Assembly (NCBI GenBank): GCA_032622095.1
Contig: CP136063.1
Location: 34,754,106 to 34,818,105, forward strand
Direction of reading: 5' to 3'
DNA from: Siphonodentalium dalli
Lineage: Eukaryota; Mollusca; Scaphopoda; Gadilida; Siphonodentaliidae
Length of the DNA stretch: 64,000 bases
Part shown: piece after piece, positions 52,755 to 64,000 of the stretch
How positions within the stretch are numbered: position 1 is the first letter of the stretch
Layout: every line of letters begins with the position of its first letter
Notes under the pieces: model-generated
Seen by the model: only the letters and a program-made list of their open reading frames with translations
The model's database searches: none
What the model was told of the DNA's origin: nothing
Position numbers and translations under genes: made by a program

Positions 52755-54339
52755 TCTAGTGTAGCAGACTCAGCATTACAAACTGATGAGTCGAATTCTA
52801 TGTCTATACGTCCCTGCATTTGCTTGTTGTAAGAAAACTTGAAAAAGTGGACCAATGTTTTGATTGAATGCTTGGGAGTGTGTATTATTTTCTAGGATAC
52901 AGCATGTTTTGTGAATAATATCGCATTCATATCATCATTATGATATACTATTAGTATATTATTGATGAAATTATCATAATTTGATGTTATTTCTAAATTA
53001 TAACCTACAACGATGGCCACCCGTCCCTTTAAATGACTTTGATGACAAACTGTGCTACACAGGTACAGGTATATCATGTGTAAGACACGGTAAATGAATT
53101 TATATATAATAACTGGTACACTCTTCGTCACCTAAGACATCGAAAGTATGTATTTATCTTCAATGTAACTTGTTCCACTAAAATGTTGGTGCTTTATTTT
53201 TGAAATTTATATTGATTTTTATTTTTATATTTATTTTTGAACTTGATATTGATTTTTTCAAATGTAGGTCATGTGATATAATTCCAGAAAAAAAGTCCCA
53301 AAAATTTACGTAGCGCACCTGCTTAAATGTTATAATTTACCTAGCGTACCTGCTTTAAATGTTATGACTGTTCAATGATATACCTGCTTTGGTTCCTGAA
53401 CAACTACTCTTGGGATCAAATAAGCATACCATATGCTTATTAATTTTTGGAAACGTTGCCGCCCTGTATGGTGCTTATTTGGGTCCGTATGTTTATTTAA
53501 AAAGTGGAAATTTATACTACAGGCCTATCAGAATTGCTGGAGCCTTTATTCAGATCAGGAACAGATAGTCCAAACATGTTGCAAGAAGTCTGTTTGGTAA
53601 CTCCTATGACAACAAACATTGCAAAATTTTAGAAATATATATGATTGACCTCATAGCATTTCAGATAGTCTTGCTATTGTTGGAAATTGCCACCCCCCTG
53701 TACTCTTAATCCGCCCAGTACTCTTATTGGATTTAGCAGAATTGTCCACCCTGTACTCTTATTCTGCACCATATGCTTATTGGACCCTGAGAGTACTTCA
53801 GACACTTGCAAGGAAATCCCCATTCAAAATTGGTCACTTGACCTATCCCTTAATTAAGCGGGAGCAAAAAGCTGCAAAACAAATTTTATTGGGAGACTGT
53901 TCATTGGCTGTAGTGTTGCTGCTGGTAAAATTTGGCTGTGCACTGGGATGCGTGATCACATAATTTTCCACAAAAAAACAGGAAAAGGGTGCATTTAGCA
54001 CTCAACTACATGTATAATGATAATAATAGTTAGATAAAACTATAACAGTTGAAATCAGGATGTGCCTGAACTGATAATAGTTCGATATAACTATAATACA
54101 TGTAGTTGAATTGAAATCAGGATGTGCCTAACCTGAAGACAGGGGCAGTACCCCACCCCCTGATTCTAAAGTTAGTTGAACTTACTTCTGGAAATCTTGA
54201 CAAGAAAATGCTCAACATCAGGTCACACATTCTACAAAATGATGATAACCAATTGAGGCAGACAAATACCAGAGAGTGGACAGCCAGCCAGCTTCACACC
54301 AGGAAACCAAGAGACAGAATGAAGTAAATAACATAAGCC
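52755..54339. other. Anonymous AT-rich sequence
   Basis: Contains repeated TGTACTCTTATT / ATGCTTATT strings (53400-53770) and a short duplication at 54060-54130 (GATGTGCCTGAACTGATAAT). The 78-codon frame at 53727 spans these and is not recognisable. No gene. Confidence 0.4.
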
Positions 54340-54800
54340 AGAGCATGGGGATTTATAGCAGATTAGTGTTCAAGTCTAGGACATGGCTGATTGAATAGTG
54401 AGTTGCATGCTGGGATTAATGTTACAGTGGTCACATTAGAGACAGCACTGAGTGAACTCTGTGTGAGAGAGCTGCATTAGATTCAGCAGATTAGTGTTCA
54501 CATTGAAGACATGGCTGAGTGAATACTGAGTGATAGAGCTGCATTAAATTTAGCAGATTAGTGTTCACATTGAAGACATGGCTGAGTGAATAGTGAGTTG
54601 CATGCTGGGATTAATGTTACAGTGGTCACACTAGAGACAGCACTGAGTGAACTATGTGTGAGAGAGCTGCATTAAATTTAGCAGATTAGTGTTCACATTG
54701 AAGACATGGCTGAGTGAATAGTGAGTGCTAGAGCTGCATTAGATTCAGCAGATTAGTGTTCACATTGAAGACATGGCTGTGTGAATACTGTGTGATGAAT
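54340..54800. repeat. Nested tandem repeat, 4-5 copies
   Basis: GCAGATTAGTGTTCACATTG plus AAGACATGGCTGAGTGAATA recurs at about 54359, 54486, 54548, 54680 and 54745; alternate copies carry an insert with GCATGCTGGGATTAATGTTA and GAGACAGCACTGAGTGAACT. Unit lengths are therefore about 62 and 130 bp. Confidence 0.85.
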
Positions 54801-55250
54801 TGGGAGTTTTTGTCAAACAGGTCGTCAGAGCCTGAATGTAGGTCATATTGTTGGAGGCGTTCTACCAAGCAATATGACAGGGGTGCTGGAATTGACAAGA
54901 CAATGAATGAGCGGTGTGTGCACACACTCAGTTCAGAGCTTATATTTCGGTGTGAATCTAGATTCTTGTAAATATTCTCGCAAATTACCCTGGATTCTCG
55001 TGAAAAAGTATATATGGATTCTCACAAATTCAGATGAAATATATGCCCTGCAGTTAAAGCCTAAATTCTGAAAATGCAATAATTTGGTGATCCAAATGAT
55101 AGAATAGTACTAAATCATAATACATTGTGGACAATTTAATACCTACTATCTGAAAGCATATTATATAACCAAAAAAAATAATGTAAAAAAGATGACTTTA
55201 ATTATAGTTTTAGAAGGGAAATTTTGGGAACAGTGTTCTCAGAAAATATA

Positions 55251-55500
55251 CTGTGAAACCTCTCCAAACCGGACCCTCTACAATCCGAACCCCTCTCCAT
55301 TCCGAACGAATTATTCGGTCCCGAATTTACCCAAGTGCATTGTCACTAATGATTACCTCTGTAATCCGAAACCTCTGTACTCCGAATACCAGACAGCTTT
55401 ATTAGTTCATAACTGAACATATACACTAATTTTTACCTCCAAAATCCGAACGCTTATGGCGATGGAATAGACCGAACGCAATCAGTTAAAAGGCCATCGA
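55251..55500. mobile_element. Possible pogo/Tigger-like element end
   Basis: After TA comes CTGTGAAACCTCTCCAAACC and a series of ATCCGAAC/TTCGGACC-type strings, resembling the ends of pogo-group Tc1/mariner elements. The opposite terminus and transposase are not found. Weak call. Confidence 0.35.
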
Positions 55501-56172
55501 AAGTCACTGCATTTAATTAATATATAAGAATGACGGTGTGTGTTGTTAATTTGGATATAATATTTGTAAAAATTACTACTTTAAACAAGATTATTCTCCA
55601 CTTAAATGTGAGCACCCTACCGAAGTGTTTCACATCACTTTAAACAGTGTAGTTGCAAACAATACTGACAGTGCTATTAAGCGGAACAGGCCATTTGGTG
55701 GATCAGTAAATACCATGCTGTATGCCTGTAATTTCTATAGGGTTCTATATATTTCATTATCCAATTTGTATATTGTTCAATTTCATGACAGGGGTTAAAT
55801 TAAAACATGCTGAATGAAAACTGATATTTTCTTGATTCAACTAGTAATTGACATATATATATAAACTTTTGGATAATATCTAGGGACTTACCCGATAGAA
55901 GTTTAACTATTTGGCATCACCAACAACAAAATGACATTCAATATTTTTCAGCAAAAAACATAATTTAACCCTTCCATCGTTCAGTAGTTCCAAATGAAAT
56001 GTTCTGATAATATGTTCAACAAATGACCTGAACTTATTATCTAAACTTTAACCACCAATGAATAATGAATTACTAGATGAGGTACCCGGTACAACACGTC
56101 ATCTCCCCCAGGATATCTTCACCCCCTTCCACCCAGGATAGCTCCCTCCATATATGACTAAAAATAATTTCA
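55501..56172. other. Anonymous AT-rich spacer
   Basis: Nothing supported. Confidence 0.4.
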
Positions 56173-56180
56173 CTCATTTG

Positions 56181-57535
56181 CAGTGTTCACGCTGTCGGTA
56201 GCCAAATTAGCCAATGGCTAATGTTTTTCGAATTTGGCTAATAAAACTTTCATTTGGCTAAACTTTTGGCTAAACTTTTTTTTACCCCAAATGGAGACTG
56301 AAAGCATGGAGTCAGAAAGCTAATTAATAAAAGCGCTCAATAGATCGACATTCAAGACGAAGTTAGGTGACGAAAGTATTTCATTATTTTCGTACTTATG
56401 AAATATCGTTCCGTAACAGCAAAAGGTAAGCTCTAACAATTAGTGTACAGTAAACATATTTTTATTTCCAAATCTAACATAAATTTTGGCAAGTGGGTTT
56501 TCAATTCTGTGATATGAACGATCTAGTCCGAAAATATCGAAAGTGGGAATATATTGCCGACTGTACAAATGGAAACCCGATCGCGGACAGTACAAAGGGA
56601 AACCCGATCGACAACTCTATCAACCAAGCGATCACACAGTGATATGCAATCATCTTTAGTTTTCACAAGACGGACATTCAAAGACGCATGGACATTAAAC
56701 CGACCGTGGTTGAATCATGACAATGCGAAGAAAGCAATATTTTGTCAAGTGTGCATTGACGCTGGTATATAAGCAATTTGTTCGTAACAGGCTGTTTTAA
56801 TCTGGAGAAAGATTACGTCACTCTGCACGAAACAGCAAAAGGTTATTATTTTACATTTAATCCCCTAATCCCCCATTGTCTGTCTGGTCACTCACGGGAC
56901 TCCCGCACAATGCATGTTTATGATGACATTGTATTTATGACGGTCGAGGTTTATGAGCACCAAGTGTAAGACAATAGCTTAATCAGCCAAATGTGAATCA
57001 CAACAGATATTTTGTGGCTATTTGTCGTCAATACCGATACAGTCAAAATAATATGCATGCTTTTATGACAGATTGTAATTTGATAATGGCGTAACAATAT
57101 TAAGTTATTAGTTTCCAGATGTCACTTAGATATTTTCGCAAGGATAAATATTTAATGATTTAAAAAAATATATTTATATAAAACAAAAAAATAATAACAT
57201 TAAGAAGGACAATCCCGGGTTACCCCCCCCCCCCCCCCCACCCCCAAATCACTCTTTCACATAAAGATTAATAAATTTTTAATAAATGATATATATAAAA
57301 ATACTTCAAGTTCATAAAAATTATTTAAATTATTGTGTATTTTACCTGTGTCTGTTAGATTTTACGTTTTAGTCATCAATTGTGAACCGACCAGAAAACG
57401 ATGATTTAATTTGGCCAAGGTTTTTTTTAATTTTGGCCAAAAAACATTTGGCTAAAGTTTTTTTCATTTGGCTAATAAAATTTTCATTTGGCTAAACTTT
57501 TGGCTAAAGTTTTTTTCGGTCCAGCGTGAACACTG
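56181..57535 (+). mobile_element. hAT element, 1.36 kb, perfect 8-bp target duplication
   Basis: Ends CAGTGTTCACGCTG...CAGCGTGAACACTG and the exact 8-bp repeat CTCATTTG outside (56173-56180, 57536-57543), the standard hAT signature. Both subterminal regions carry many TTTGGCTAA/TTAGCCAA motifs, probable transposase-binding sites. The interior holds a transposase N-terminal fragment (56554-56772) and a run of C (57222-57240). With an intact duplication and ends it looks younger than the hAT in units A and B. Confidence 0.9.
56554..56772 (+). pseudogene. hAT transposase N-terminal fragment (TTF-type finger)
   Basis: TRRTFKDAWTLNRPWLNHDN followed by AKKAIFCQVCIDAG matches the start of hAT transposases in which F-x-x-x-W...W-L...M-x-C-x-x-C begins the TTF-type zinc finger. 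The frame ends after the first Cys pair, and the catalytic domain is missing, so the element is non-autonomous. The preceding RETRSTTLSTKRSHSDMQSS is a basic, Ser/Thr-rich leader. Confidence 0.65.
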
Positions 57536-57543
57536 CTCATTTG

Positions 57544-58260
57544 ATAACGTTTGACCCTGGAATTGCCAATTTTTTTTTTTATATTTAACTTTGTTTTTAT
57601 TTTAAAAAAAAATATTTTCAAGTGACAAATTCTCCCCCCCCCCCCCCCCCACTTTTCATAGTTTGATCCTGAAATGGCCAGAAAAATATTTATTTTTTTA
57701 ATTCCCTTTTTTTTATTAACATACTTTTTTTTTCCAAGCGACAAAATTTTTTAATCACACAATTGATTATTTTATCCTGAAATGGCGAGAAAAATGACTT
57801 TAGAGATTTAAATTTGTTTTTATTTAATTTCATTTTTTCAAATGTCCAGGTCTGGATAGCTACCCACAACCCAGCACCTACATGACAAAAAAATTGTCTT
57901 ATGGTTTTATCGCTTATTTTGCTTTATATAGTCATGAAACGAAGATGTCCAGACCAGGATATAGCCCCCCCCCCCCCCCCCCCCCCCAACCAGCGCCTAC
58001 TTGAGAAAAATCATGATTTTATTGCTTATTTTGCTTTATATAGTCATGAAACAGCGAGAAATTAACTTCTGAGAAAAAGTTGTTTCAGTCAGGGTTTGGG
58101 TGCGGGTAAGATGTGTCCAGGCTACTAGTAGGAAGGGAAGAAAGAAGTCCAGGACCTACATGATAAAAAATCATCTTGGGGTTTTGTTGATTATTTTGCT
58201 TTTAGTCATGAAATAGCAAGAAATAGACTTCTCCTGAGAAGGTGATGTATGGAACTAATC
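57544..58260. repeat. Degenerate repeat with poly-C runs
   Basis: Units share GATCCTGAAATGGC(C/G)AGAAAA or TAGTCATGAAA(C/T)AGC(G/A)AGAA and TTATTTTGCTTT. Runs of 17-25 C occur at about 57633 and 57965. Copies are strongly diverged, about 100-180 bp each. Confidence 0.6.
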
Positions 58261-58559
58261 TGCATAAAATGACAAAATAATGACTATTGTTCACTATTTT
58301 TAAAGCAAACGCTTATTCTGGTCGTTATCGTTGTCACATTTTTGTATATTATAATGAAAAAAGAATGAGTCGGAGGAAAATAGGAGAAAAAAAACTTGAA
58401 CCCCATACAATGCCGAGAATGCGGTCCATTTTGGGAGGGGCTGGTGTGTCTACCCTAAACATAGATATTATATTACTTAGCGTAATAACACTCCAGTATT
58501 TACTTTTTCAACTCAATGAATGGAAGAAGCCATAGTATACTGTGTAGATCTGTATTTCA

Positions 58560-58790
58560 CTATTTGATCATATTAAAATCATTTTCACAAAGATGATACA
58601 TGCAGCTAGATAAGTAGACAGCATAGCCGCCCAAGAAGCCCATCTGATAGTTCAGCCATAAACGTAATTCGTACTCTTCTTGTGGAACTTGAAAGCAGAA
58701 ATCTGCGAAAGCGGTCACGTATCCCATGTATTTCATATCAACAATAGGTTGAAAGTTAATAAATTTCGAAGTTCCCGTGGATGGTGGACC
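58560..58790 (-). CDS. Unrecognised terminal-exon-like frame with a membrane segment
   Basis: On the minus strand a 77-codon frame begins after TTTACATGTAG, a plausible splice acceptor, and reads PPSTGTSKFINFQPIVDMKY, MGYVTAFADFCFQVPQEEYE, LRLWLNYQMGFLGGYAVYLS, then SCMYHLCENDFNMIK and a stop. Composition is varied, and MGFLGGYAVYLSSCMY could be a short membrane segment. It is not a repeat shadow. From its first ATG it is only 58 codons, so a full-length filter would miss it. The exon at 62562-62747 on the same strand could be the first exon of the same gene, 3.8 kb upstream. I do not recognise the family. Confidence 0.4.
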   Translation of the reverse strand, partial: GPPSTGTSKFINFQPIVDMKYMGYVTAFADFCFQVPQEEYELRLWLNYQMGFLGGYAVYLSSCMYHLCENDFNMIK

Positions 58791-61700
58791 TACATGTAAA
58801 TCATGCCACGAGTACCTACGCCAGCGGCACGGGAGTAGAGATTCATGGCATGATCTACTGTGGACCTATTATGACAGTCACAGCGACACACGAAATTCGT
58901 CCAAATATGTACGCATTTACTCCGGAGCTGTTGGCCACGCGAATAAATTCTTGTCGTATTATTCAATATTTTATTACACATATAAACCCATTCCGAATAC
59001 ACGATTTCCAACGAAAACGAAACATGTTTCAATGTGAAATAAAACAAAACCATGCAGAAACCGATTTCGATAACACAATGTCAACAGAGTGCGGGAAGGT
59101 CCTCTGACGTCACGGGTCAAAAATAAAATACACCTTGAGCATCTGTTGTTTTCGTTTCGAGCTGTGCGCATGACAAGGGGGTTTCCTGGAATCTGAATCG
59201 ATAGCGGCTAATCTCAGGGCGATTCATTTCGTTCTCAGAACGACTATGTGGGTCTAATAAGCGGGGAAATGGGTAAAATATGAACTTCGCGACGGCGACT
59301 TTAATACACAAAAAATAACAGGCAAGTTAACAGCAATGTCAAACATTCAGTTATCCCGAACCGGCAAAAATATCCCGAACTGGGAAAAATGGACATGGTA
59401 ATTTCAGAACCAAATACTTTTTTTTTGCCGAAGCTCGATCTCAACATCATTTTAAATACTGCAGAGTATATGTTTTCTTATGTCTTGGAACAATGTATGA
59501 CCATGCAAATCAACCGAGAAATTTTTGTGCAGAGAGAATGCGATCAGTTATCCCGAACTGGGAAAGTGACTGTATTCCTTAATGAGACCCAACATTTCTT
59601 CGCTTCCTGTAGTGGACCACATCGGAGCCATCTTAGTCAAAACAACGGGCGAAATATACCATCTAAAATGACGGATAATTCGAGAAGATGGCGTCCTACG
59701 ACAATTTGGACAGCGGATTCGTGTACATGTATATTGTAATTAGAAGCACATGTTGGAGTAGGTTGCAGCACAGTCCTAGGAATCACTGTCCATGTAATAT
59801 TAAATTTGATTAAAATATAACAAATAGATCTAGATATATTACCTCTACTATATAGATATAAGCTACAGTTAGGCAACTTCAGATTTTGTTATTATGTAAA
59901 TCATCACCTCATTGGCTGCAGACCACCCCCTGTGCTCTATCACTAAAACGAACAATTCGATTTTTCATCGAAAAAAATGCATTTATCTCCCCACATTTGA
60001 CATGTGACAATTAAGTTAATTGTTCTTAATGTGCTCGTCGGGTCATATCAACTGTACCTTGTCTGAGTTGTACATAAATCGTAATTTTCCATCCAATATT
60101 CACATTGAATAACTGTCGGCTAAATTATCAAGTGACGTAATTCTGCAAAATTGTTTAAAACGGGAAGTTATCAATCCAGTTCCCTATTACACATTACTTT
60201 TGCAGCCAAACCCAGCACGAGTTATCTCCCATTGCCATTCTTGAGATGCGGAGTTAACTGGGAGCTTGGAATATAAAATTTGCTTTCACATCTCAAGATA
60301 TCAACCACCCCCAGGGCCCTACTTGAAAATATATAGATATATTAGTTTGAGATGGTCATTTCTACATTTCTCTAGTAATGAGAATGAGTTAAAATGTGTA
60401 CTTAGTAGTGTACAACAGAGCCAGTTTTAACACACCCGACGTCTGTTTACTCACATCCGTAATCCCTTTTATTCGGATTATCACCGGTTGGCTATACGCG
60501 AACGAACTATTTACAGATTGGGTGGTTTTCTCAGAAATGATTAGGAATCCCCGAGAGTTGGACTTGAATGAATATTCGAGGAACTAACAGACATTTTTCT
60601 GGTAAGTGGGTAAAGATAGAAACAATCTGAATACACCAGCGTTTCAAGAAAAAAATACGGAATATGATGATATAAACTCAGAAAGCGAGAATGTTTGTGT
60701 GGCATAAAAATTTGTACTCTTGTTAATTTCGTTCAAATCATCTACCAATGAAAATGCAGAACACAAAATTTTTACTTGCCAAACTGGTATATATATTAAT
60801 ATAATAACTAACTATAATATATTGATTTAATATTATTAAATAATATTTTATTCAACTAACAGTGATTCCTAGGGACTGTGGTTGCAGATTGCTGATTCCA
60901 GTAGAAGGAAATGCACTACGTTCATGACTGAACTAATGTAGGAGTATAATATGGTGGTAAACTGTAAAATGTAATATTTGAAAAGTTTTGAACACTTTGA
61001 AAAATGTTGGGTCGATCTTTGTAAATTTGCAAACTTTTTGATTCAAACCTTCTCCTTCTTATAGTTATACTGAGTGATAGAGAATAGATGCATTACATTT
61101 CTATTTTAGTATTTATTAAGATCTCAGTCACTTAGGCCTTAGGTCAACATGACCGCTTTCGCATATTGCTGCTTATGCACTACGTTCATGATGATGACTG
61201 AACGAACTTTTTTTTTTACTAAGAACTAAAGAAGGCCTGCACAGTGCTTTATATTCACAAATATCTCGGGAAAAAGTTAATGAAACCCGGTCTTACTTTC
61301 ACACCTTATTTAATATGTATTCCGCTTCAAGGGGTGTTATATATAATAACTTCATATTCAGTAATTGTTGATTTATAAGTGCAAATCACTTTGCGGTCGG
61401 CAATGTTTTGTTTTCTCATGGGCGCCGCCATCTTGTCGTAGTTCAGCTTCGGCGTTATTTGTATCACTTCATCGTGTCCTCACATATATATGACGCATAT
61501 TTATCATGGAATACATAAACATCACTCATATCTAAATGATTTCTAAATTATGCATACAAATTATACATCATTCATTGCTTTTTGATGATGCTATTGATGT
61601 TTTAACTACGCACTATTTCTTCTGCAAAGAGAAATCTCACAGAAGCTGTTTCATTGGTTCTTAAACTCTGCAGAATTTTCCGGCCTTCTCATTGGCTCAA

Positions 61701-62561
61701 AAATCTTGCAGAATTTAAAAGGTATATTAACCCCTGAAATTTGACACACTGAAATGTACTAAATGTATACATAATTTTAACAAAATAAAGAAATTACCAA
61801 AAATATAAAACCAAAAAATCTATTGAATGTAATCATATATATCTCTGTACAAAACCATTCACATATATCGTCAACAATTAAAGTCTATCTTGTACATAAT
61901 CTTCAGATTTACTTCACTTATCGGAACCCAAATAACTCTGCACATAAAATTGTCAGAGTCTTCACTTACGCCCGTGCTATGGGATGTAGGGCGGTCCATT
62001 CAGGTCCATACAGAAAAAGCGAAATAAACAAAACATACTGTCTCTGCGCATTTGGCTATAGCAGAATAGCGGTATGATGGCGCATTGAATCACATTGAAT
62101 CACACGCTCTGCCTTGCGGTTGTTTTTTTAAACAACTAACAAACTAACACTATTTTAACATTATAACACGGGGCCCCGCTCCTTTTTCAGCGCACCAGAT
62201 GACACGCTCAGCTCAACCATATATTAAAGGGACCCACCGGGACACCCCTCACACCCCATATTAAAGCTCGTGGGCTCTTCCCCAAATAATCCATCCAATC
62301 AATTCAATCAAAGAAATAACATTAATTCAATTATGTCCGCTTTTGCCGTGTTCAGACATGACTATTTTCTGTGTGCTATATCTCCAACAACAACAAACCG
62401 TGGGGTGAAGGAGAAGATCACTCGATCTTTTCGACCATCCCGGGCGCTTCGCGCCCATCTACTCACTGGCTTGACAACCACGGTGCTATATACGGCAGTT
62501 TAACGATTCTGCGACATTATTATACGTGATATTTTATGACAAACTTAGATAAAGGGGCTTT
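58791..62561. other. Anonymous sequence, possibly intronic
   Basis: No element ends or tandem arrays I can support. Two plus-strand frames (58781-59107, 59389-59739) are open but unrecognised; the second overlaps a duplicated TTATCCCGAACTGGGAAA string. Around 61640-61720 two CATTGGYTC boxes lie 40 bp apart in an otherwise AT-rich stretch. If the minus-strand frames on either side belong to one gene, most of this is intron. Confidence 0.4.
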
Positions 62562-62747
62562 TTACTGAATTGGGACGATAAAAGTGGGCTTCTTCTTGTA
62601 TTCGTCGTGTAGAGTAGACTTTGCAGGTCCACCAGGTTGACTCACGGAATACATACGGAGATGAGATCTATACATAAAATGAGTCACAATCGGCTCGGTC
62701 AAATCTGGATAATCAGATAAAACCGCGAAATGATCGCAAACAGTCAT
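62562..62747 (-). CDS. Candidate first coding exon, function unknown
   Basis: The minus-strand frame starts at an ATG in good context (AAGAAATGA) and reads MTVCDHFAVLSDYPDLTEPI, VTHFMYRSHLRMYSVSQPGG, PAKSTLHDEYKKKPTFIVPI. At its end CAGTAAAAAG could be read either as Gln-stop or as a splice donor (GTAAAA) just after the Ile/Gln codon. Amino acid use is balanced and the DNA is not repetitive, both unusual for frames in this window. No signal peptide. It may join the frame at 58560-58790. No family recognised. Confidence 0.4.
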   Translation of the reverse strand: MTVCDHFAVLSDYPDLTEPIVTHFMYRSHLRMYSVSQPGGPAKSTLHDEYKKKPTFIVPIQ

Positions 62748-64000
62748 TTCTTGGGCTACAAAGGGACCTTAACAGTGCGAAAATTAACATCCAACGTAAG
62801 CTTTGATAAGCAAAAATGTATTATTTGTCAAATTCGTACCTCTGTTGACGCAATATTTGATTAAACTAAACACAGAAATGCAGTAAAAATATCAACTATT
62901 TGGCAACGCCCCGCTTCGACCATGACAACGACGATAGTGCGACTCGTTGAACGGTAATTTTCATTTATATACGACGTATCTGTCACTAATCGGGCTGCTT
63001 AGTTCTGCGTGTAAGCCCATTATGCTGCATCAATAATGTTTGGAACTGTGCCTTCGTTATACAATGCACATGTCCTGGATTCAATACAGTACTGTGTATT
63101 TACTGGCCCCCACATGTGAAGATAGAGACCAAGTCACATAAGATATTTGTCGCTAAACGAGCATTCTTAGATTAGAACATGACAAAATGCCCAACTTATA
63201 TGTACCTGAACATTTTCCTTCTTAGTGCACTCAGCGGTTTTGTAATTTCTGTAAAGTTGACTTGTTCATACGAAAATGTCACCACTTAGCCTACCATAAC
63301 ATGAGTTATTTTAGTCATATTCTGATTAGCAGGTAGGCCCTATTATGTATACATATAAAGATGTCCTCGAAAAAATTATTGATCGTTTATTTACTTTTAT
63401 AAAGGTGTTTGTATGAAAGTATTAGTTAAAATTCTTCGAACTGAAAAATAATGAGCAACACTTTAAAAAAATTAAAGGGATAGATAACAGAAAAATTGCG
63501 GTTTTATAGTCTACATGTCAAAGTTCTGGAGGTGCATTCCATATATGGATTTGAATATTCATTAAATACATGCCCGCGTTCACGGAAAATATATAATGGT
63601 AATTAAGGACGGATAATAATGATTTATATAGAGGATCCCCAACGAGTTATGTTGTGATATAACATTTCATAAAACGAGTTTATTAACTGTGTTTATACCT
63701 TTTTTTTAAATATAAAAATCCTTAAAAGAAGCTGAAAATGCATGCAGAATGGATATATTTACGGCGTCGGCCGAGACGCTTCACAAACGTATATATATGA
63801 CAGTATAGCACACTCTGGCTGGCGACGAATATACCACAACGCAACTGAGAATAAGACATGTTGACGATAAGAAAATACCGAGGCATTGTGAGTCGGCTGC
63901 TAGTTAGGCGTACAGACAGACGGAAGGAAAGTTGGATAGGCGGAAAGGCAATTTAAATAATGTAATGTGTGGTACACATATGGAAATTAAACCTGTACAG
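62748..64000. other. Right edge of window, nothing recognised
   Basis: If the minus-strand exon at 62562 is real, the first few hundred bases here would hold its 5' untranslated region and promoter, but I see no defining element. The rest is AT-rich without repeats. Confidence 0.4.

Noticed and set aside
55251-55500. Complete pogo element
   Set aside because: Only one end resembles pogo termini and no second end or transposase was found, so only a weak partial call is kept.
58781-59107. 108-codon plus-strand frame and overlapping frames on both strands
   Set aside because: Three mutually overlapping frames in different phases; none recognisable, and the minus-strand frame next to it has better exon edges.

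Overview
This is a window of animal nuclear DNA, AT-rich and very repeat-dense. It shows no operons, ribosome-binding sites or long continuous genes. GT/AG exon edges, tRNA-derived SINEs, hAT, piggyBac-, Harbinger- and mariner-type MITEs, Helentron remnants, and lectin-type exons (C-type lectin and fibrinogen-related) point to a marine invertebrate, most likely a lophotrochozoan such as a mollusc; that placement is inference. I see no intact host gene. Most open frames are repeat shadows or broken transposon proteins.

Layout. 1-4.55 kb: a cluster of MITEs (8-bp, TA and TAA target duplications), a broken Helentron-type helicase with an endonuclease-like domain in the same frame, a 36-bp minisatellite and a 449-bp inverted-repeat element carrying two 69-nt palindromes. 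4.69-19.8 kb (unit A) and 19.91-38.6 kb (unit B): two near-identical copies in direct tandem. Each holds, in order, a 46-bp VNTR, a decayed integrase-like transposase, C-type lectin terminal exons, a 68-bp tandem repeat, MITEs, a second DDE-type transposase remnant, a fibrinogen-related exon with a 50-bp minisatellite, a G-run minisatellite, and a decayed multi-exon gene of an uncharacterised transposon-like family (CKVGEPG motif, cysteine-rich C-terminus) interrupted at the same position by a hAT element. The units differ mainly by VNTR copy number, a 3.1-kb block found only in B, and a truncated piggyBac-type element found only in A. They are either a recent tandem segmental duplication or two haplotypes assembled end to end.

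38.6-43.3 kb: an unrecognised minus-strand exon-like frame, the C-terminus of a DDE_4-family transposase (minus strand), a TTAA-flanked Kolobok-type MITE and dispersed repeats. 43.4-48.6 kb: a satellite of about 164 bp with a six-monomer higher-order period near 0.97 kb. 49-50 kb: two tRNA-derived SINEs (one inside an inverted-repeat element) and a Helitron-like element with a 3' hairpin and CTAG end. 51.0-52.8 kb: about 66 almost perfect copies of a 26-bp minisatellite. 53-64 kb: mostly anonymous sequence with a nested tandem repeat, a pogo-like end, a 1.36-kb hAT element with a perfect 8-bp target duplication, homopolymer-C-rich degenerate repeats, and two unrecognised minus-strand coding frames that could be exons of one gene.

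The genes do not form a pathway. The window is a record of transposon insertion, lectin-exon duplication, and minisatellites growing out of decaying coding sequence. The most unusual features are the 69-nt palindromic module shared by otherwise different elements, the A/B duplication with its hairpin-scarred indel, and several minisatellites seeded inside exons.
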